Assembly: GCA_051024685.1 (NCBI GenBank)
Contig: JAZHPA010000054.1
Location: 1-18,948, forward strand
From: UBA12545 sp051024685
GTDB lineage: Bacteria; Bacillota; DSM-521; Neomoorellales; Neomoorellaceae
Reading direction: 5' to 3'
Length of the DNA stretch: 18,948 nucleotides
Positions 7,508-14,640 of this stretch are shown piece by piece. The notes beneath the pieces are model-generated. The model was not told the DNA's origin and ran no database searches. It saw nothing but the letters and a program-made list of their open reading frames with translations. The stretch's first letter is position 1, and every line of letters begins with the position of its first letter. Both the position numbers and the translations under genes were made by a program.

Positions 7508-7861
7508 TTATGCCAGCAAAATTAATGCTATGAACACCAGGTCTTCCGCGCCGTTGTTGACTATAGAGTGATATTCACCATTTCTTGTTAAGACCATATC
7601 TCCTGCCTGCACCGGGGCTTCTCTTCCGTTGTCGTTTACCAGGCCCCGGCCGCGGAGTATATAATACGCTTCGAAATCGCCGCTATGCTGGTGCCAGCCG
7701 ATGGAGACCCCTGGCTTAAGGGTGAACTTGGCAAATAATTTTCCCTTCCCATTGAACTCGTTCTTGTCGGCTTCTAGAAGGTGAACTATTTCTACTTCCC
7801 CCTGGCCGCCCCTTAAACCCTTGATGACTTCCCTTTTCAGTTCCTGGGCCTTCCTTAGCAT
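7508..7861 (-). CDS. Small single-domain cupin protein
   Basis: This 117-residue protein is one cupin barrel. The first cupin motif is GWHQHSGDFEAYYILRGRG (about residues 55-73), with two His and a Glu in metal-ligand positions; the second is GDMVLTRNGEYHSIVNNG with the conserved His. A divalent metal site is therefore likely. Cupins of this size range from sugar isomerases to small-molecule sensors and dioxygenases, and the substrate cannot be told from sequence. ATG is preceded by GGGGAGGAGG at a good distance. It stands alone, convergent with glmS and divergent from truD, and has its own strong terminator. A 6-base inverted repeat upstream may serve regulation. Confidence 0.85.
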   Translation of the reverse strand: MLRKAQELKREVIKGLRGGQGEVEIVHLLEADKNEFNGKGKLFAKFTLKPGVSIGWHQHSGDFEAYYILRGRGLVNDNGREAPVQAGDMVLTRNGEYHSIVNNGAEDLVFIALILLA

Positions 7862-7889
7862 GCGAAGCCTCCTCCCCGGAAAAGAGTAT

Positions 7890-7914
7890 CCCTGTCAGTT
7901 TTTATCTTACAGGG
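7890..7914. promoter_or_regulatory. Inverted repeat upstream of the cupin gene, possible operator
   Basis: CCCTGT (7890-7895) and ACAGGG (7909-7914) form a perfect 6-base inverted repeat with a 13-base AT-rich centre, about 30-50 bases upstream of the cupin start. It overlaps a weak -10-like TAAGAT on the minus strand (7904-7909). Shape and place fit a repressor site; this is inference. Confidence 0.3.
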
Positions 7915-8070
7915 AAGGGAAAATGAAAACAAGGCCGGAGAAAACCTGGAGCCTTAGGACGGGCCAGGTGAATATAAGAGGGGCTGCTTCGGAGGTCCCA
8001 GCCTTGGCAAGGCACAGCCGGTTTTGGTACATATTAAGGAAGACGATAAACAGGCTTAAGGAGCAAGGCC

Positions 8071-9231
8071 ATGAAACTGAAGGTGCTACCCGAGGATTTC
8101 GTGGTAAAAGAACTGGCCCGCCTTCCTTTGCGGGAGAAAGGACCTTACCGGGTGTACATCCTGGAAAAGAAGGGATGGAACACCATCGATCTCTTGCTGA
8201 GGCTGGCCAAGGCCCACGGTCTTCCCTACCGCCTTTTTGCCTACGGGGGCTTAAAGGACAGGCATGCCCATACCTTTCAGTACGTAACGGTAAAGCATGC
8301 TGCTGATTTAACCACCGAGGAAGAGAATTTTTCCATGCGGAGCATTGGCTGTATGGATAGGCCCATGGGTCCCGACCTCTTGGAGGGAAACGAGTTTGCC
8401 CTCACCCTTCGCGCCCTCAGCGAGGAAGAGGTGTCCCGCATCACTCGGAGGGTTGATGAAGTACGGGGTTTTGGCTACCCCAATTATTACGATGACCAGC
8501 GCTTCGGAAGCATGGACCGCCAGATGGGCCTAATGGCCGAGAGATTGCTCAAGAAACACTACAACGGGAGCCTGCAGATCTATCTCACCGGCATTTACCC
8601 CGAAGAGAAGAAGGAGGCCAAGGAACGCAAGCTCTTTTTCCGCGAGCATTGGGGAGATTGGGCAACCTGCCTATCCCGGGCCAAGACCACCATGGAAAGG
8701 AAGATATTTGCCCTCCTAACCGAGAAACCCAAAGCCTATGTGGAGGCCTTGCGCCTAATCCCCGCCGAAGAGCTTTCCCTGCTATTTTCGGCCTACCAGA
8801 GCTTTCTTTTTAACGAACTGTTAAGGAGGATTTTAGAAGATCTGGGCCTTGAGCTCACGGCGGTGTCGGGAGTGGCCGGGCCCTACCTCTTTTACCGGCG
8901 CCTGGAGAGGAAACAGCTGACCTACTTAGATTCGCTTTCCTTACCGCTGGCTGCCAGTCGTATGGAGTTCCCCGATGCCAGGACAGAACAGCACTTTACA
9001 GCCATCCTGGAGGAAAGAGGTATCAAGCGCAGCAGTTTCAACCTCCGCAAGGTGCGACAAGCCTATTTCAAGTCCACACCCCGGAAGGCGATAGTCTTTC
9101 CCGCAGACCTTCATCTTCAGCCTGCAGAAGCCGATGAACTCTATGCAGGCAAACAAAAGATTCGCCTCTTCTTCAAGCTGCCGCGGGGGAGTTATGGGAC
9201 CATGCTCATCAAGAGACTGACCATGCCGTGA
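8071..9231 (+). CDS. truD: tRNA pseudouridine(13) synthase TruD
   Basis: TruD isomerises U13 of tRNA-Glu in E. coli. Diagnostic blocks are PEDFVV at residues 7-12, the catalytic motif GGLKDRHAHTFQ with Asp63 (equivalent to the E. coli AGQKDKHAVTEQ block), the PNYYDDQRFG motif, an AYQSFLFN block that matches the family's substrate-domain helix, and the C-terminal FKLPRGSYGTMLIKRL. The protein has 386 residues, somewhat longer than E. coli TruD (349) and shorter than many archaeal forms. AAGGAG lies seven bases before the ATG. It is monocistronic, between a divergent cupin and a convergent permease with only 23 bases to the latter's end. TruD is patchy in Firmicutes. Exact tRNA substrate is not known here. 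Confidence 0.93.
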   Translation: MKLKVLPEDFVVKELARLPLREKGPYRVYILEKKGWNTIDLLLRLAKAHGLPYRLFAYGGLKDRHAHTFQYVTVKHAADLTTEEENFSMRSIGCMDRPMGPDLLEGNEFALTLRALSEEEVSRITRRVDEVRGFGYPNYYDDQRFGSMDRQMGLMAERLLKKHYNGSLQIYLTGIYPEEKKEAKERKLFFREHWGDWATCLSRAKTTMERKIFALLTEKPKAYVEALRLIPAEELSLLFSAYQSFLFNELLRRILEDLGLELTAVSGVAGPYLFYRRLERKQLTYLDSLSLPLAASRMEFPDARTEQHFTAILEERGIKRSSFNLRKVRQAYFKSTPRKAIVFPADLHLQPAEADELYAGKQKIRLFFKLPRGSYGTMLIKRLTMP

Positions 9232-9254
9232 AAGCCGCTTTTACTCTCTGGCCA

Positions 9255-10739
9255 TTAGGCTTGCCGGTCCCGGTCCCGCTGGATAGGATCGAGTGTTGAT
9301 GTTTCCTTACCGGCCTCTAGGGGCGGGGAAAGCTCTTCACCCGTTTCCCAGGAAGCTTCCGTACGCATGCCGGACGGTCCGGTTAAAAGGGCTTTCCTGG
9401 CCCGGGGAACCCAAACTTTGAACACCAAGTAGCCCAGTGAATACACACCGGTGAGGGCCAGGCCGGCCAGAAGACCGGCACCTTGCCCGGGTATGAGGGG
9501 CATACTGGCTATTATAGCGAGCAGAGCGGCCAGCCCGCCCAGGGTGGTGTAGGGGTAGCTGGGCAATTGGCAGCGCCCGGTGGGAGGACAACCCCAGACT
9601 CGGCGAAAGCGATAATGGGTGGCCATGATGACTGCATAGGCCAGAAGTAAAGAAAAACCGCCGGAAGAAACGAGAAAGAGATATATGCCTTTAGGCAGCA
9701 CATAAGACAGGCTTACCCCGGTTAGCATGGCCGCGCCCGAAAACAGGATTCCCCGCCGGGGAACTGCGGCGGGACCTGCGGGTTCCTTTAGCCATTGAGG
9801 AGCATGTCCCTCGAGAGCAAGGGACTGGGCAATTCGCCCCAAACTGAAGGTGGCTGCCAGCATAGTGGAGATAATGGCCGAAAGCATTATCACATTGAAT
9901 AACTGCCCGGCCCACCTTAAACCGTGGAACTCGAGGGCCATAACGAGGGGGCTTCTGTCCGGCGTCAGGACGCCGGTAGGTATAAGGGGCAGAAGAGTAG
10001 AGATTACCGCCAGGTACAAGACCACCAGTGAAATTACGGTGTAGGCGATGGCCCGGGGAATCGTCCTCAACGGGTTGCGTGCTTGCGTGGCTGCCAGGCC
10101 CAGGACCTCAAAACCGGCATAAGTGAACATTACAATCAACATGCTGCCGGCCATACCACCAAGACCACCGGGCAGCATAGCTTCCCTTTGTAGTTCGCCG
10201 AGGCCGACGGCCGGCCTGGCCGGTATCAGCCCCAGAATGAGAACGAGGCCGGTTACCACAAAACCCACCAGGGCCAGCAATTTAAGGGCTGCCAGGCTGC
10301 TTTCCAGGCGGGCGAACAACCCTGGCCCGACAAGATTTAAAAGGGTCACGGCAGCGATGATTAAGGAGGATACAATCCCTACAGGCAATTCCGGGAACCA
10401 GGTATGAAGGAAAATTGCCGCGGCGGTAGCCTCGCTGGACATGGCCAGCACAAGCCCCGTCCAGTATACCCAGCCCAGCACGAAACCCAACCCCGGGCCG
10501 AAGTGTTGCTCGGCGTAGGTGCGAAAGGAACCGGGTACAGGCTGGGCCACGGTCATCTCGGAAAGGGCCGTGAGAATGATGTAAACTAAAACTCCTCCCA
10601 GAATGAAGGCAACGATTATGGAGGGCCCGGCAGCCCGTATGGCTATGGATGAACCGAGGAAAAAAGAACCCCCGACCACCGAACCGAGGGCGAGCAACAC
10701 GAGGTCCCGGGTAGTAAGACCTTCCTTAGTGCTGATCAT
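9255..10739 (-). CDS. APC-superfamily amino-acid permease
   Basis: A membrane transporter with about twelve hydrophobic helices, N-terminal signature LTTRDLVLLALGSVVGGSFFLGSS (the unwound-helix GG(S/T)xFxG motif of amino acid-polyamine-organocation permeases), PVPGSFRTYAEQHFGP, and FTYAGFEVLGLAATQARNP, all hallmarks of proton-coupled amino-acid permeases. Substrate not assignable. The frame is open to a TTG at 10805. The ATG at 10737-10739 is preferred because GGAGAG lies seven bases before it and the protein then starts close to the first family motif; that gives 494 residues. The last 40 or so residues are charged and probably cytoplasmic. It is convergent with truD. Its upstream region is long and contains inverted repeats. 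Confidence 0.9.
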   Translation of the reverse strand: MISTKEGLTTRDLVLLALGSVVGGSFFLGSSIAIRAAGPSIIVAFILGGVLVYIILTALSEMTVAQPVPGSFRTYAEQHFGPGLGFVLGWVYWTGLVLAMSSEATAAAIFLHTWFPELPVGIVSSLIIAAVTLLNLVGPGLFARLESSLAALKLLALVGFVVTGLVLILGLIPARPAVGLGELQREAMLPGGLGGMAGSMLIVMFTYAGFEVLGLAATQARNPLRTIPRAIAYTVISLVVLYLAVISTLLPLIPTGVLTPDRSPLVMALEFHGLRWAGQLFNVIMLSAIISTMLAATFSLGRIAQSLALEGHAPQWLKEPAGPAAVPRRGILFSGAAMLTGVSLSYVLPKGIYLFLVSSGGFSLLLAYAVIMATHYRFRRVWGCPPTGRCQLPSYPYTTLGGLAALLAIIASMPLIPGQGAGLLAGLALTGVYSLGYLVFKVWVPRARKALLTGPSGMRTEASWETGEELSPPLEAGKETSTLDPIQRDRDRQA

Positions 10740-11068
10740 TCCCATTCTCTCCGTTCGATAACTAATCTTTTTTAGTATGCGCATATAGGTGCTACCGCCA
10801 TTCAACGGCCCTTTTCCGGGGTCCCACCTTTCCCAAGTCTAACCTAACCCGTGTGCCCTTCCAGGCCCGGAGGGTAGCCCGCCTGCGACCATGGTTAGCT
10901 TTTACCTTCGTTCCGTACCTTGCAGTTCCGCAGGGTGTTTACCGGTCGCAGAAGATATCCCTTTAACCGGTGGGGCCCTGGCCGCCGGTTGAGTCTTAAA
11001 CAGGAAAACTGAAGATGAAAATGCCATAAACTTTATTCTCTAGGATAAAATGGTAATATCATACACTG

Positions 11069-11096
11069 TTGACAATCATTGTATTTATGCTAAACT
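11069..11096 (+). promoter_or_regulatory. Strong sigma-A promoter of the gre-like gene
   Basis: A perfect TTGACA (11069-11074) is followed after 16 bases by TAAACT (11091-11096), which is preceded by TGC, an extended -10. A 5+1+5 inverted repeat, ACAAT-C-ATTGT (11072-11082), overlaps the -35 and could be an operator. Start of transcription is expected near 11103. Confidence 0.75.
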
Positions 11097-11102
11097 ACCT
11101 AT

Positions 11103-11146
11103 AAGGGGTGTTTCAAGGGGTGTTTCGCTACTACGGCGAAGCGCCC
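11103..11146 (+). repeat. 12-bp tandem repeat and hairpin in the gre-like leader
   Basis: AAGGGGTGTTTC occurs twice in tandem (11103-11114, 11115-11126). The second copy forms an 11-pair hairpin with 11136-11146 (two G-U pairs, seven-base loop). The first copy could compete for the same 3' arm. There is no solid T-run after it, so it is not a clear terminator. Confidence 0.6.
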
Positions 11147-11200
11147 TTTACGCTTTATATCGGGGTTTCCATTTAATGGATAGAATTGGAGGGAATTAAA

Positions 11201-11656
11201 TTGGCCAAGGTAACGCTATCCCCGACAACTTTTGAAAATTTAGTCAAGCACTTGATAGAGGTCGAAGAAGGCAAGAGTAAGCTTATTGAACAATATTTTC
11301 CCAAACCCTCAAAGGAGCGTAATGAGTTTGAGAAACTTATCGAAGACTATATAAAACAGATTGAACAACTTATCAGAAATGTAAATAAGTCGCAATCGGC
11401 AGGTGATAAAGTTCCCTTTGTCACTATCGGCAGTGAAGTAGAGGTACAGGACTTGAGCGACCAAGAGCAAAGGATTTTTAAGTATCATATTGTGAGCCCC
11501 TTTTACGACAACGTGAACGAAGGTACTGTATCATATTTGTCGCCCGTGGGCAAGTCATTGTTGTTAAAAAAGGTAGGTGATGAAGTGGAAGTGAAGGCCC
11601 CGGGTGGTGTGTTCCGTTACCGAATAAAATCCATCCGACTGCCGGCCGATGTTTGA
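11201..11656 (+). CDS. GreA/GreB-like transcription-factor homologue with atypical N-terminus
   Basis: The C-terminal half (about residues 70-151) matches the GreA/GreB FKBP-like domain: VTIGSEVEVQDL, EGTVSYLSPVGKSLLLKKVGDEVEVKAPGG and YRIKSI. The N-terminal half is helical and coiled-coil-like, but lacks the GreA loop signature (family D-L-S-E-N-A-E-Y, with the two acidic residues that act in RNA cleavage), having KPSKERNEFEKL instead. It may therefore bind the RNA polymerase secondary channel without stimulating cleavage, or bind another partner; this is inference. The start is TTG at 11201 with GGAGGG seven bases ahead; the frame extends to a TTG at 11186 that overlaps that site. The gene is visibly richer in A+T than its neighbours and single, suggesting transfer. 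Gene of 151 residues. Confidence 0.8.
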   Translation: MAKVTLSPTTFENLVKHLIEVEEGKSKLIEQYFPKPSKERNEFEKLIEDYIKQIEQLIRNVNKSQSAGDKVPFVTIGSEVEVQDLSDQEQRIFKYHIVSPFYDNVNEGTVSYLSPVGKSLLLKKVGDEVEVKAPGGVFRYRIKSIRLPADV

Positions 11657-11726
11657 TAAGTTCCATCCATAGCGGAGAGCATACTGGGAGAAGCTTCACC
11701 GCTGCCATGGCCCATGTGTCTTCCTC

Positions 11727-11882
11727 GTCCCCTGTTGCTCTTTGCTGCAGGTCAGGTCCCGGTCGGGATTTAATTCCAAGGGAGAACAGGGTGTTCTTTA
11801 CCCGACCTCGGGCCAAATCCTGGGGAAGCTACCCTCGTTCTTGCAGAGCTAGGCTTAAACCGGGCGCCTTCCCGCAGGGGAC
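11727..11882 (+). ncRNA. Candidate structured RNA, possibly 6S-like
   Basis: Between the gre-like gene and yqhV lies a stretch with nested complementarity: GTCCCCTG/CAGGGGAC (11727-11734 with 11875-11882), GCTCT/AGAGC (11737-11741 with 11845-11849), CAGG/CCTG (11753-11756 with 11819-11822), GGTCGGG/CCCGACC (11761-11767 with 11801-11807, extended outward by CCC/GGG after a two-base bulge), and AGAACA/TGTTCT (11783-11788 with 11792-11797). A side hairpin CGGG/CCCG (11861-11874) sits on the 3' arm. A rod with an asymmetric bubble and a 3'-side hairpin is reminiscent of 6S RNA, but I cannot confirm that. A terminator follows at 11897. Promoter not identified; it may instead be a structured 3' UTR. 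Confidence 0.4.
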
Positions 11883-11896
11883 CAAAGTGTTCTCAT

Positions 11897-11913
11897 AGGG
11901 CCCAGCCCTTTTT
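11897..11913 (+). terminator. Short intrinsic terminator
   Basis: AGGGC-CCA-GCCCT (11897-11909) is a five-pair GC-rich hairpin whose last T starts a run of five T (11909-11913). It could end the gre-like transcript or the candidate structured RNA. Confidence 0.6.
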
Positions 11914-11974
11914 CATAAACTTTCTTAGAAGCTTCCTTTTTCTGTTATCTCAAGAACAGGGGGAAAGGACCTAA

Positions 11975-12250
11975 ATGTGGATACTTGTACCCGATAAACA
12001 TGTCCTGGCCATGGCCGCAGTCCGGGTAGTTTCCAGTCTGATCGAATTAACCGCCGCCATCCTCATGCTAAAGTTAAATCGCGTGGAAGAAGCTTTAAAG
12101 ATCAATGCCACCTTGGCCCTGGTCGGACCTACGGTTATGCTTACGGTGATGGCCCTGGGTCTCTGGGGATTGGCCGGGAAAATTTCCCCCACTAAAATGT
12201 TGACCATTATCCTGGGGGTGGGATTGATCTTTTACGGGGTAAAACGTTAA
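11975..12250 (+). CDS. yqhV: YqhV family (DUF2619) small membrane protein
   Basis: This 91-residue protein matches the B. subtilis YqhV pattern: an N-terminal segment with VLAMAAVRVVSSLIELTAAILMLKLNRVEEALKINA, then two more hydrophobic helices (about residues 47-67 and 75-88). It is predicted to span the membrane three times. In Bacillus the gene neighbours spoIIIAA and the family follows spore formers, but its role is not known. Here it stands alone between a terminator and a convergent minus-strand unit. ATG is preceded by AAAGGA five bases away. Family call is good; no function should be assumed. Confidence 0.85.
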   Translation: MWILVPDKHVLAMAAVRVVSSLIELTAAILMLKLNRVEEALKINATLALVGPTVMLTVMALGLWGLAGKISPTKMLTIILGVGLIFYGVKR

Positions 12251-12306
12251 GGCCGGGGTCCTACCGGTAGCGGATTTTGGGGGCACCCGCGAAGCCGTAC
12301 TTCTGA

Positions 12307-12456
12307 CTATTTCCCTAAATTTTCTATTAAGCGCCATAGGCCCGGGTTACGGTAATAAAGGAAGGTGATTACAAGGGCCAGGAATATATAAAGCAGGCAC
12401 CATCCTAAACTCAATTCGTCCTTGCCCGGAGGGCTAGCGCCGGACTCGGTAGACAT
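12307..12456 (-). CDS. Small single-span membrane protein, 49 residues
   Basis: A hydrophobic segment (LGWCLLYIFLALVITFLYY, about residues 17-35) follows a polar Ser/Gly/Pro/Lys-rich N-terminus, and the protein ends in a short WRLIENLGK tail. AAAGGAGG lies nine bases before the ATG at 12454-12456, inside the end of the glycosyltransferase gene, so the two overlap by 23 bases and are probably translationally coupled. A longer frame to 12519 has no ribosome-binding site. It may be an accessory subunit of the glycosyltransferase; that is inferred from position only. No family recognised. Confidence 0.65.
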   Translation of the reverse strand: MSTESGASPPGKDELSLGWCLLYIFLALVITFLYYRNPGLWRLIENLGK

Positions 12457-14350
12457 GGATTTGTCCTCCTTTCCAGTAGGGCGCCAACAAATTAGGCAGG
12501 TCCCCGGCCCAGCCGGCATAAGGGCCGTAATTGGGGTTTACCACTACAAAATCCAGCGATTGGCGCCGAATAGCTTCCGCCCAGGAGGAGGCCGATACGG
12601 CATCTACCAGGTATACTTCATGGCGCAATCCGCCGTAAAGGGGGTAGACCCAGGCCATGGGGGTGTGGCCTATACGGCTGGGAGGCAACTCGTCTACCCA
12701 AGCATAATCTTGAAAATAAAGCTGACCGAAAGTCCGGTGAGGGGCATCCAGGCGCAGGGCCAGGGGCAGCTTCTCCAGGGTTTCGCCGAGGGTGAGGGTG
12801 GTGGATACTGCCAGGTTGAGGATTAACAAGGCGGCCACCAGGGTTTGCCAGGCCTTCGGCAGCCGCTCGTAAACCCAGACCAGGGCAGCCAGACCCACGG
12901 GTACTACATAAAGCACATAGCGAGGCCACCACGGAGCCGGCTGGACGGTCAGTAGCAAGGCGGTCAGGCCGGTCATCCACAGGACCGTAGCCCGGTGCCG
13001 GCGGAGGGCGTAGAAAGCAAAGGGCCCCAGGGCCGGAAGGGCAAGGGCGGCCCAGGTAGGCCCCAGACCGCGGGTGCGGGAATAATAGTTATAGGACTCG
13101 TCGCCCAGCTCTAACCAGGAGCTGAGAATATTGAGGAAGACGGGGCGGTGGCGGTAGGCGGGGGGAGTGTTATGGGCCATGAAAAGTTGGGAGACGTCGC
13201 CCATACCGGGTAGCGTCCATACCAGGAATTTGACTTGGATCGGGTAGACGGGGTTGCCGTAAAACCACCACGTGCGGAGGTACCAGAATCCCCCGCCTGA
13301 AAGCAGGCCCCCCAGGGCCACCGCGGCCTGGAAAAGGAGGGCGCGGCTTGTTAAACGCCGGCACCGGCATTGCCACAACCCGTGCCCCAGAGCGGCCAGG
13401 CCGAGGATGCCGGCGAAGGCTATTCCGGGGGACTTAATGCCCATCATGAGCCCGAGAGCTATTCCCAGGAGCAGGGCGTAACTGAGGTTGCCCTCCTTTT
13501 GCCACCTCAACAGCACGTATATGGAAGCGGCCACCAGGGAGCCGAAGGCGGCATCGGCATAGGCCACCCGCAGCTGGATCAAAATCATGGGTGTCAAGAG
13601 GAAGAGCATAGCCGCCAGGAGAGAGGATTCCGTGCGGGCGCCGGCCAACCTGCTCAAGCCTAAAGTGGCTATGGCCCCCACCAACACAAAGGGGAGCTGG
13701 GCCGCATCGGCCAGGATATCACTGTTCAGGAGCACCATACTCCAAAGGGCGCTGAGCTCGGCATTGAGAGGATACACGTTGGCCCAGTTGAAGGCTGTAC
13801 TGAAATCCAGGGCCAGTTGGTCGGGAGGCACCTGGTGAGGATCGTAATTCTGCCAGAGGAGGGCTTCGGGCAACTGGGTAATGGCTCCCTGTTTGGCCCA
13901 TGCGGCTACAGGAGTAAGGTGGTACCAGATTTCGTCCCAGGCAAAGGGGGGAAGGTAAATCCAGCCCAGGGCCAGAGCGGATAGACTGAAGAAGAGGAGG
14001 CCACCGACAACTAGCAGGAGATGGTTACCGGCTAAAATAGGGGGAATGCCGGTCGGCCTTAGCCCTAAGTTTCGTTGACCAAGCAGGAGAAGAACTGTCT
14101 GCAGGCTTAAGCTTCTCCTACCATTCCTCAATGTACCTATACCCAGCCAGGCCAGAGCAAGGAGTAAAACCGTCCAACGCTGGAGTTGTTTTAGAACGGC
14201 GCCGGCTAAGAGGATGATTAGCACCTGACCGAAAAGAAACAGCAAGCCGCACGCCAACCAGCGGTCGGCCCGAGACCTTAGGGCTAGGCGATTAGCCAGG
14301 GAGTAAGATCCCGTTAAGAGGGCCAGGGTTGCTGCAATGAATACCAACAC
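12434..14350 (-). CDS. GT-C type integral-membrane glycosyltransferase
   Basis: The 638-residue protein has about a dozen hydrophobic helices. After roughly four N-terminal helices the first large external loop carries AWDEIWYHLTPVAAWAKQGA (about residues 137-156), the acidic loop typical of the dolichyl-phosphate-mannose mannosyltransferase-like (GT39/PMT-2) group. Enzymes of this type transfer sugars from polyprenyl-phosphate donors on the outer membrane face to lipid, protein or glycan acceptors; donor and acceptor cannot be assigned. A soluble C-terminal region (about 530-638) ends near IHVYRVRR. The start is GTG at 14350 (TTG is the next codon), with GGAGGGAG upstream. Promoter with TGGTATAAT lies about 60 bases upstream. 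The 49-residue membrane protein overlaps its end. Confidence 0.85.
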   Translation of the reverse strand: MLVFIAATLALLTGSYSLANRLALRSRADRWLACGLLFLFGQVLIILLAGAVLKQLQRWTVLLLALAWLGIGTLRNGRRSLSLQTVLLLLGQRNLGLRPTGIPPILAGNHLLLVVGGLLFFSLSALALGWIYLPPFAWDEIWYHLTPVAAWAKQGAITQLPEALLWQNYDPHQVPPDQLALDFSTAFNWANVYPLNAELSALWSMVLLNSDILADAAQLPFVLVGAIATLGLSRLAGARTESSLLAAMLFLLTPMILIQLRVAYADAAFGSLVAASIYVLLRWQKEGNLSYALLLGIALGLMMGIKSPGIAFAGILGLAALGHGLWQCRCRRLTSRALLFQAAVALGGLLSGGGFWYLRTWWFYGNPVYPIQVKFLVWTLPGMGDVSQLFMAHNTPPAYRHRPVFLNILSSWLELGDESYNYYSRTRGLGPTWAALALPALGPFAFYALRRHRATVLWMTGLTALLLTVQPAPWWPRYVLYVVPVGLAALVWVYERLPKAWQTLVAALLILNLAVSTTLTLGETLEKLPLALRLDAPHRTFGQLYFQDYAWVDELPPSRIGHTPMAWVYPLYGGLRHEVYLVDAVSASSWAEAIRRQSLDFVVVNPNYGPYAGWAGDLPNLLAPYWKGGQIHVYRVRR

Positions 14351-14406
14351 CCTTACTTAGCTCCCTCCAAATTGGTCCGGCTAAAGTTTCTCCTACCGGC
14401 GGCCGG

Positions 14407-14415
14407 ATTATACCA
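14407..14415 (-). promoter_or_regulatory. Extended -10 promoter of the glycosyltransferase gene
   Basis: On the minus strand TGGTATAAT gives a perfect -10 (plus 14407-14412) with the TGn extension. No good -35 at 16-18 bases; a TTGACT (plus 14423-14428) is too close (10 bases). Transcription would start near 14400, 50 bases before the GTG. Confidence 0.55.
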
Positions 14416-14463
14416 GCCGTGCAGTCAAGTTCGCCGAAACCTTCAGGAGGTAGTCAAAATTTT

Positions 14464-14488
14464 AGGGGCCAGTTGAATCCTGGCCCCT
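14464..14488 (-). terminator. Terminator of the YjcZ-like mini-gene
   Basis: AGGGGCCAG (14464-14472) and CTGGCCCCT (14480-14488) form a perfect nine-pair GC-rich stem with a seven-base loop. On the minus strand the stem is followed by AAAATTTT; on the plus strand there is no T-run. It lies just after the mini-gene and before the glycosyltransferase promoter, as expected for a terminator. Confidence 0.6.
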
Positions 14489-14507
14489 CCTGTTATTTAG
14501 TTGGGGT

Positions 14508-14594
14508 TTAGTTATCCCCGAAGAACAAGAGGATGAGGATTAGGAAGAGAACAAACGCCCAACGGCTACCCCAAAGGCCACCCCAGCCTCCCAC
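14508..14594 (-). CDS. YjcZ-like sporulation mini-protein, 28 residues
   Basis: A reading frame of 28 codons plus stop encodes a Gly/Trp-rich start (VGGWGGLWGSRWAF, GTG-initiated) followed by a strongly hydrophobic segment (VLFLILILLFFG) and a short DN end. This is the layout of the YjcZ/YrzQ-type tiny sporulation proteins, which are glycine-rich then membrane-spanning. AAGGAG lies nine bases before the GTG. A mother-cell-type promoter is found upstream at 14641-14667 and a terminator downstream, so a complete small transcription unit can be drawn. Too short for routine gene callers. Molecular role of the family is not known; coat association is reported for some members. Confidence 0.7.
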   Translation of the reverse strand: MGGWGGLWGSRWAFVLFLILILLFFGDN

Positions 14595-14640
14595 TATGGC
14601 TCACTCCTTCCCTCATTTTTACTAGCCCGATGCTAATAAC

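Larger units (their letters stand above)
10740..11200. other. Long intergenic region between permease and gre-like gene
   Basis: About 460 bases without a supported gene. Inverted repeats suggest RNA structure: CTGCGACC/GGTCGCAG (10883-10890 with 10944-10951) and AACCGG/CCGGTT (10965-10970 with 10985-10990). The left part would be the 5' leader of the permease on the minus strand. I do not recognise a riboswitch class. The right part, from about 11041, is AT-rich and holds the promoter of the gre-like gene. Confidence 0.4.

Noticed and set aside
7821..8306. 161-residue plus-strand reading frame overlapping cupin and truD starts
   Set aside because: It overlaps two real genes in other frames, has low-complexity basic content and no family motifs.
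10820..10826. T-box-like TGGGACC on the minus strand in the permease leader
   Set aside because: No stem I or specifier-loop signature, no clear anti-terminator partner and no T-run before the gene; a 7-base match alone is expected by chance.
11653..11898. 81-residue plus-strand reading frame after the gre-like gene
   Set aside because: It overlaps the nested inverted repeats, has no ribosome-binding site and its composition is not protein-like.
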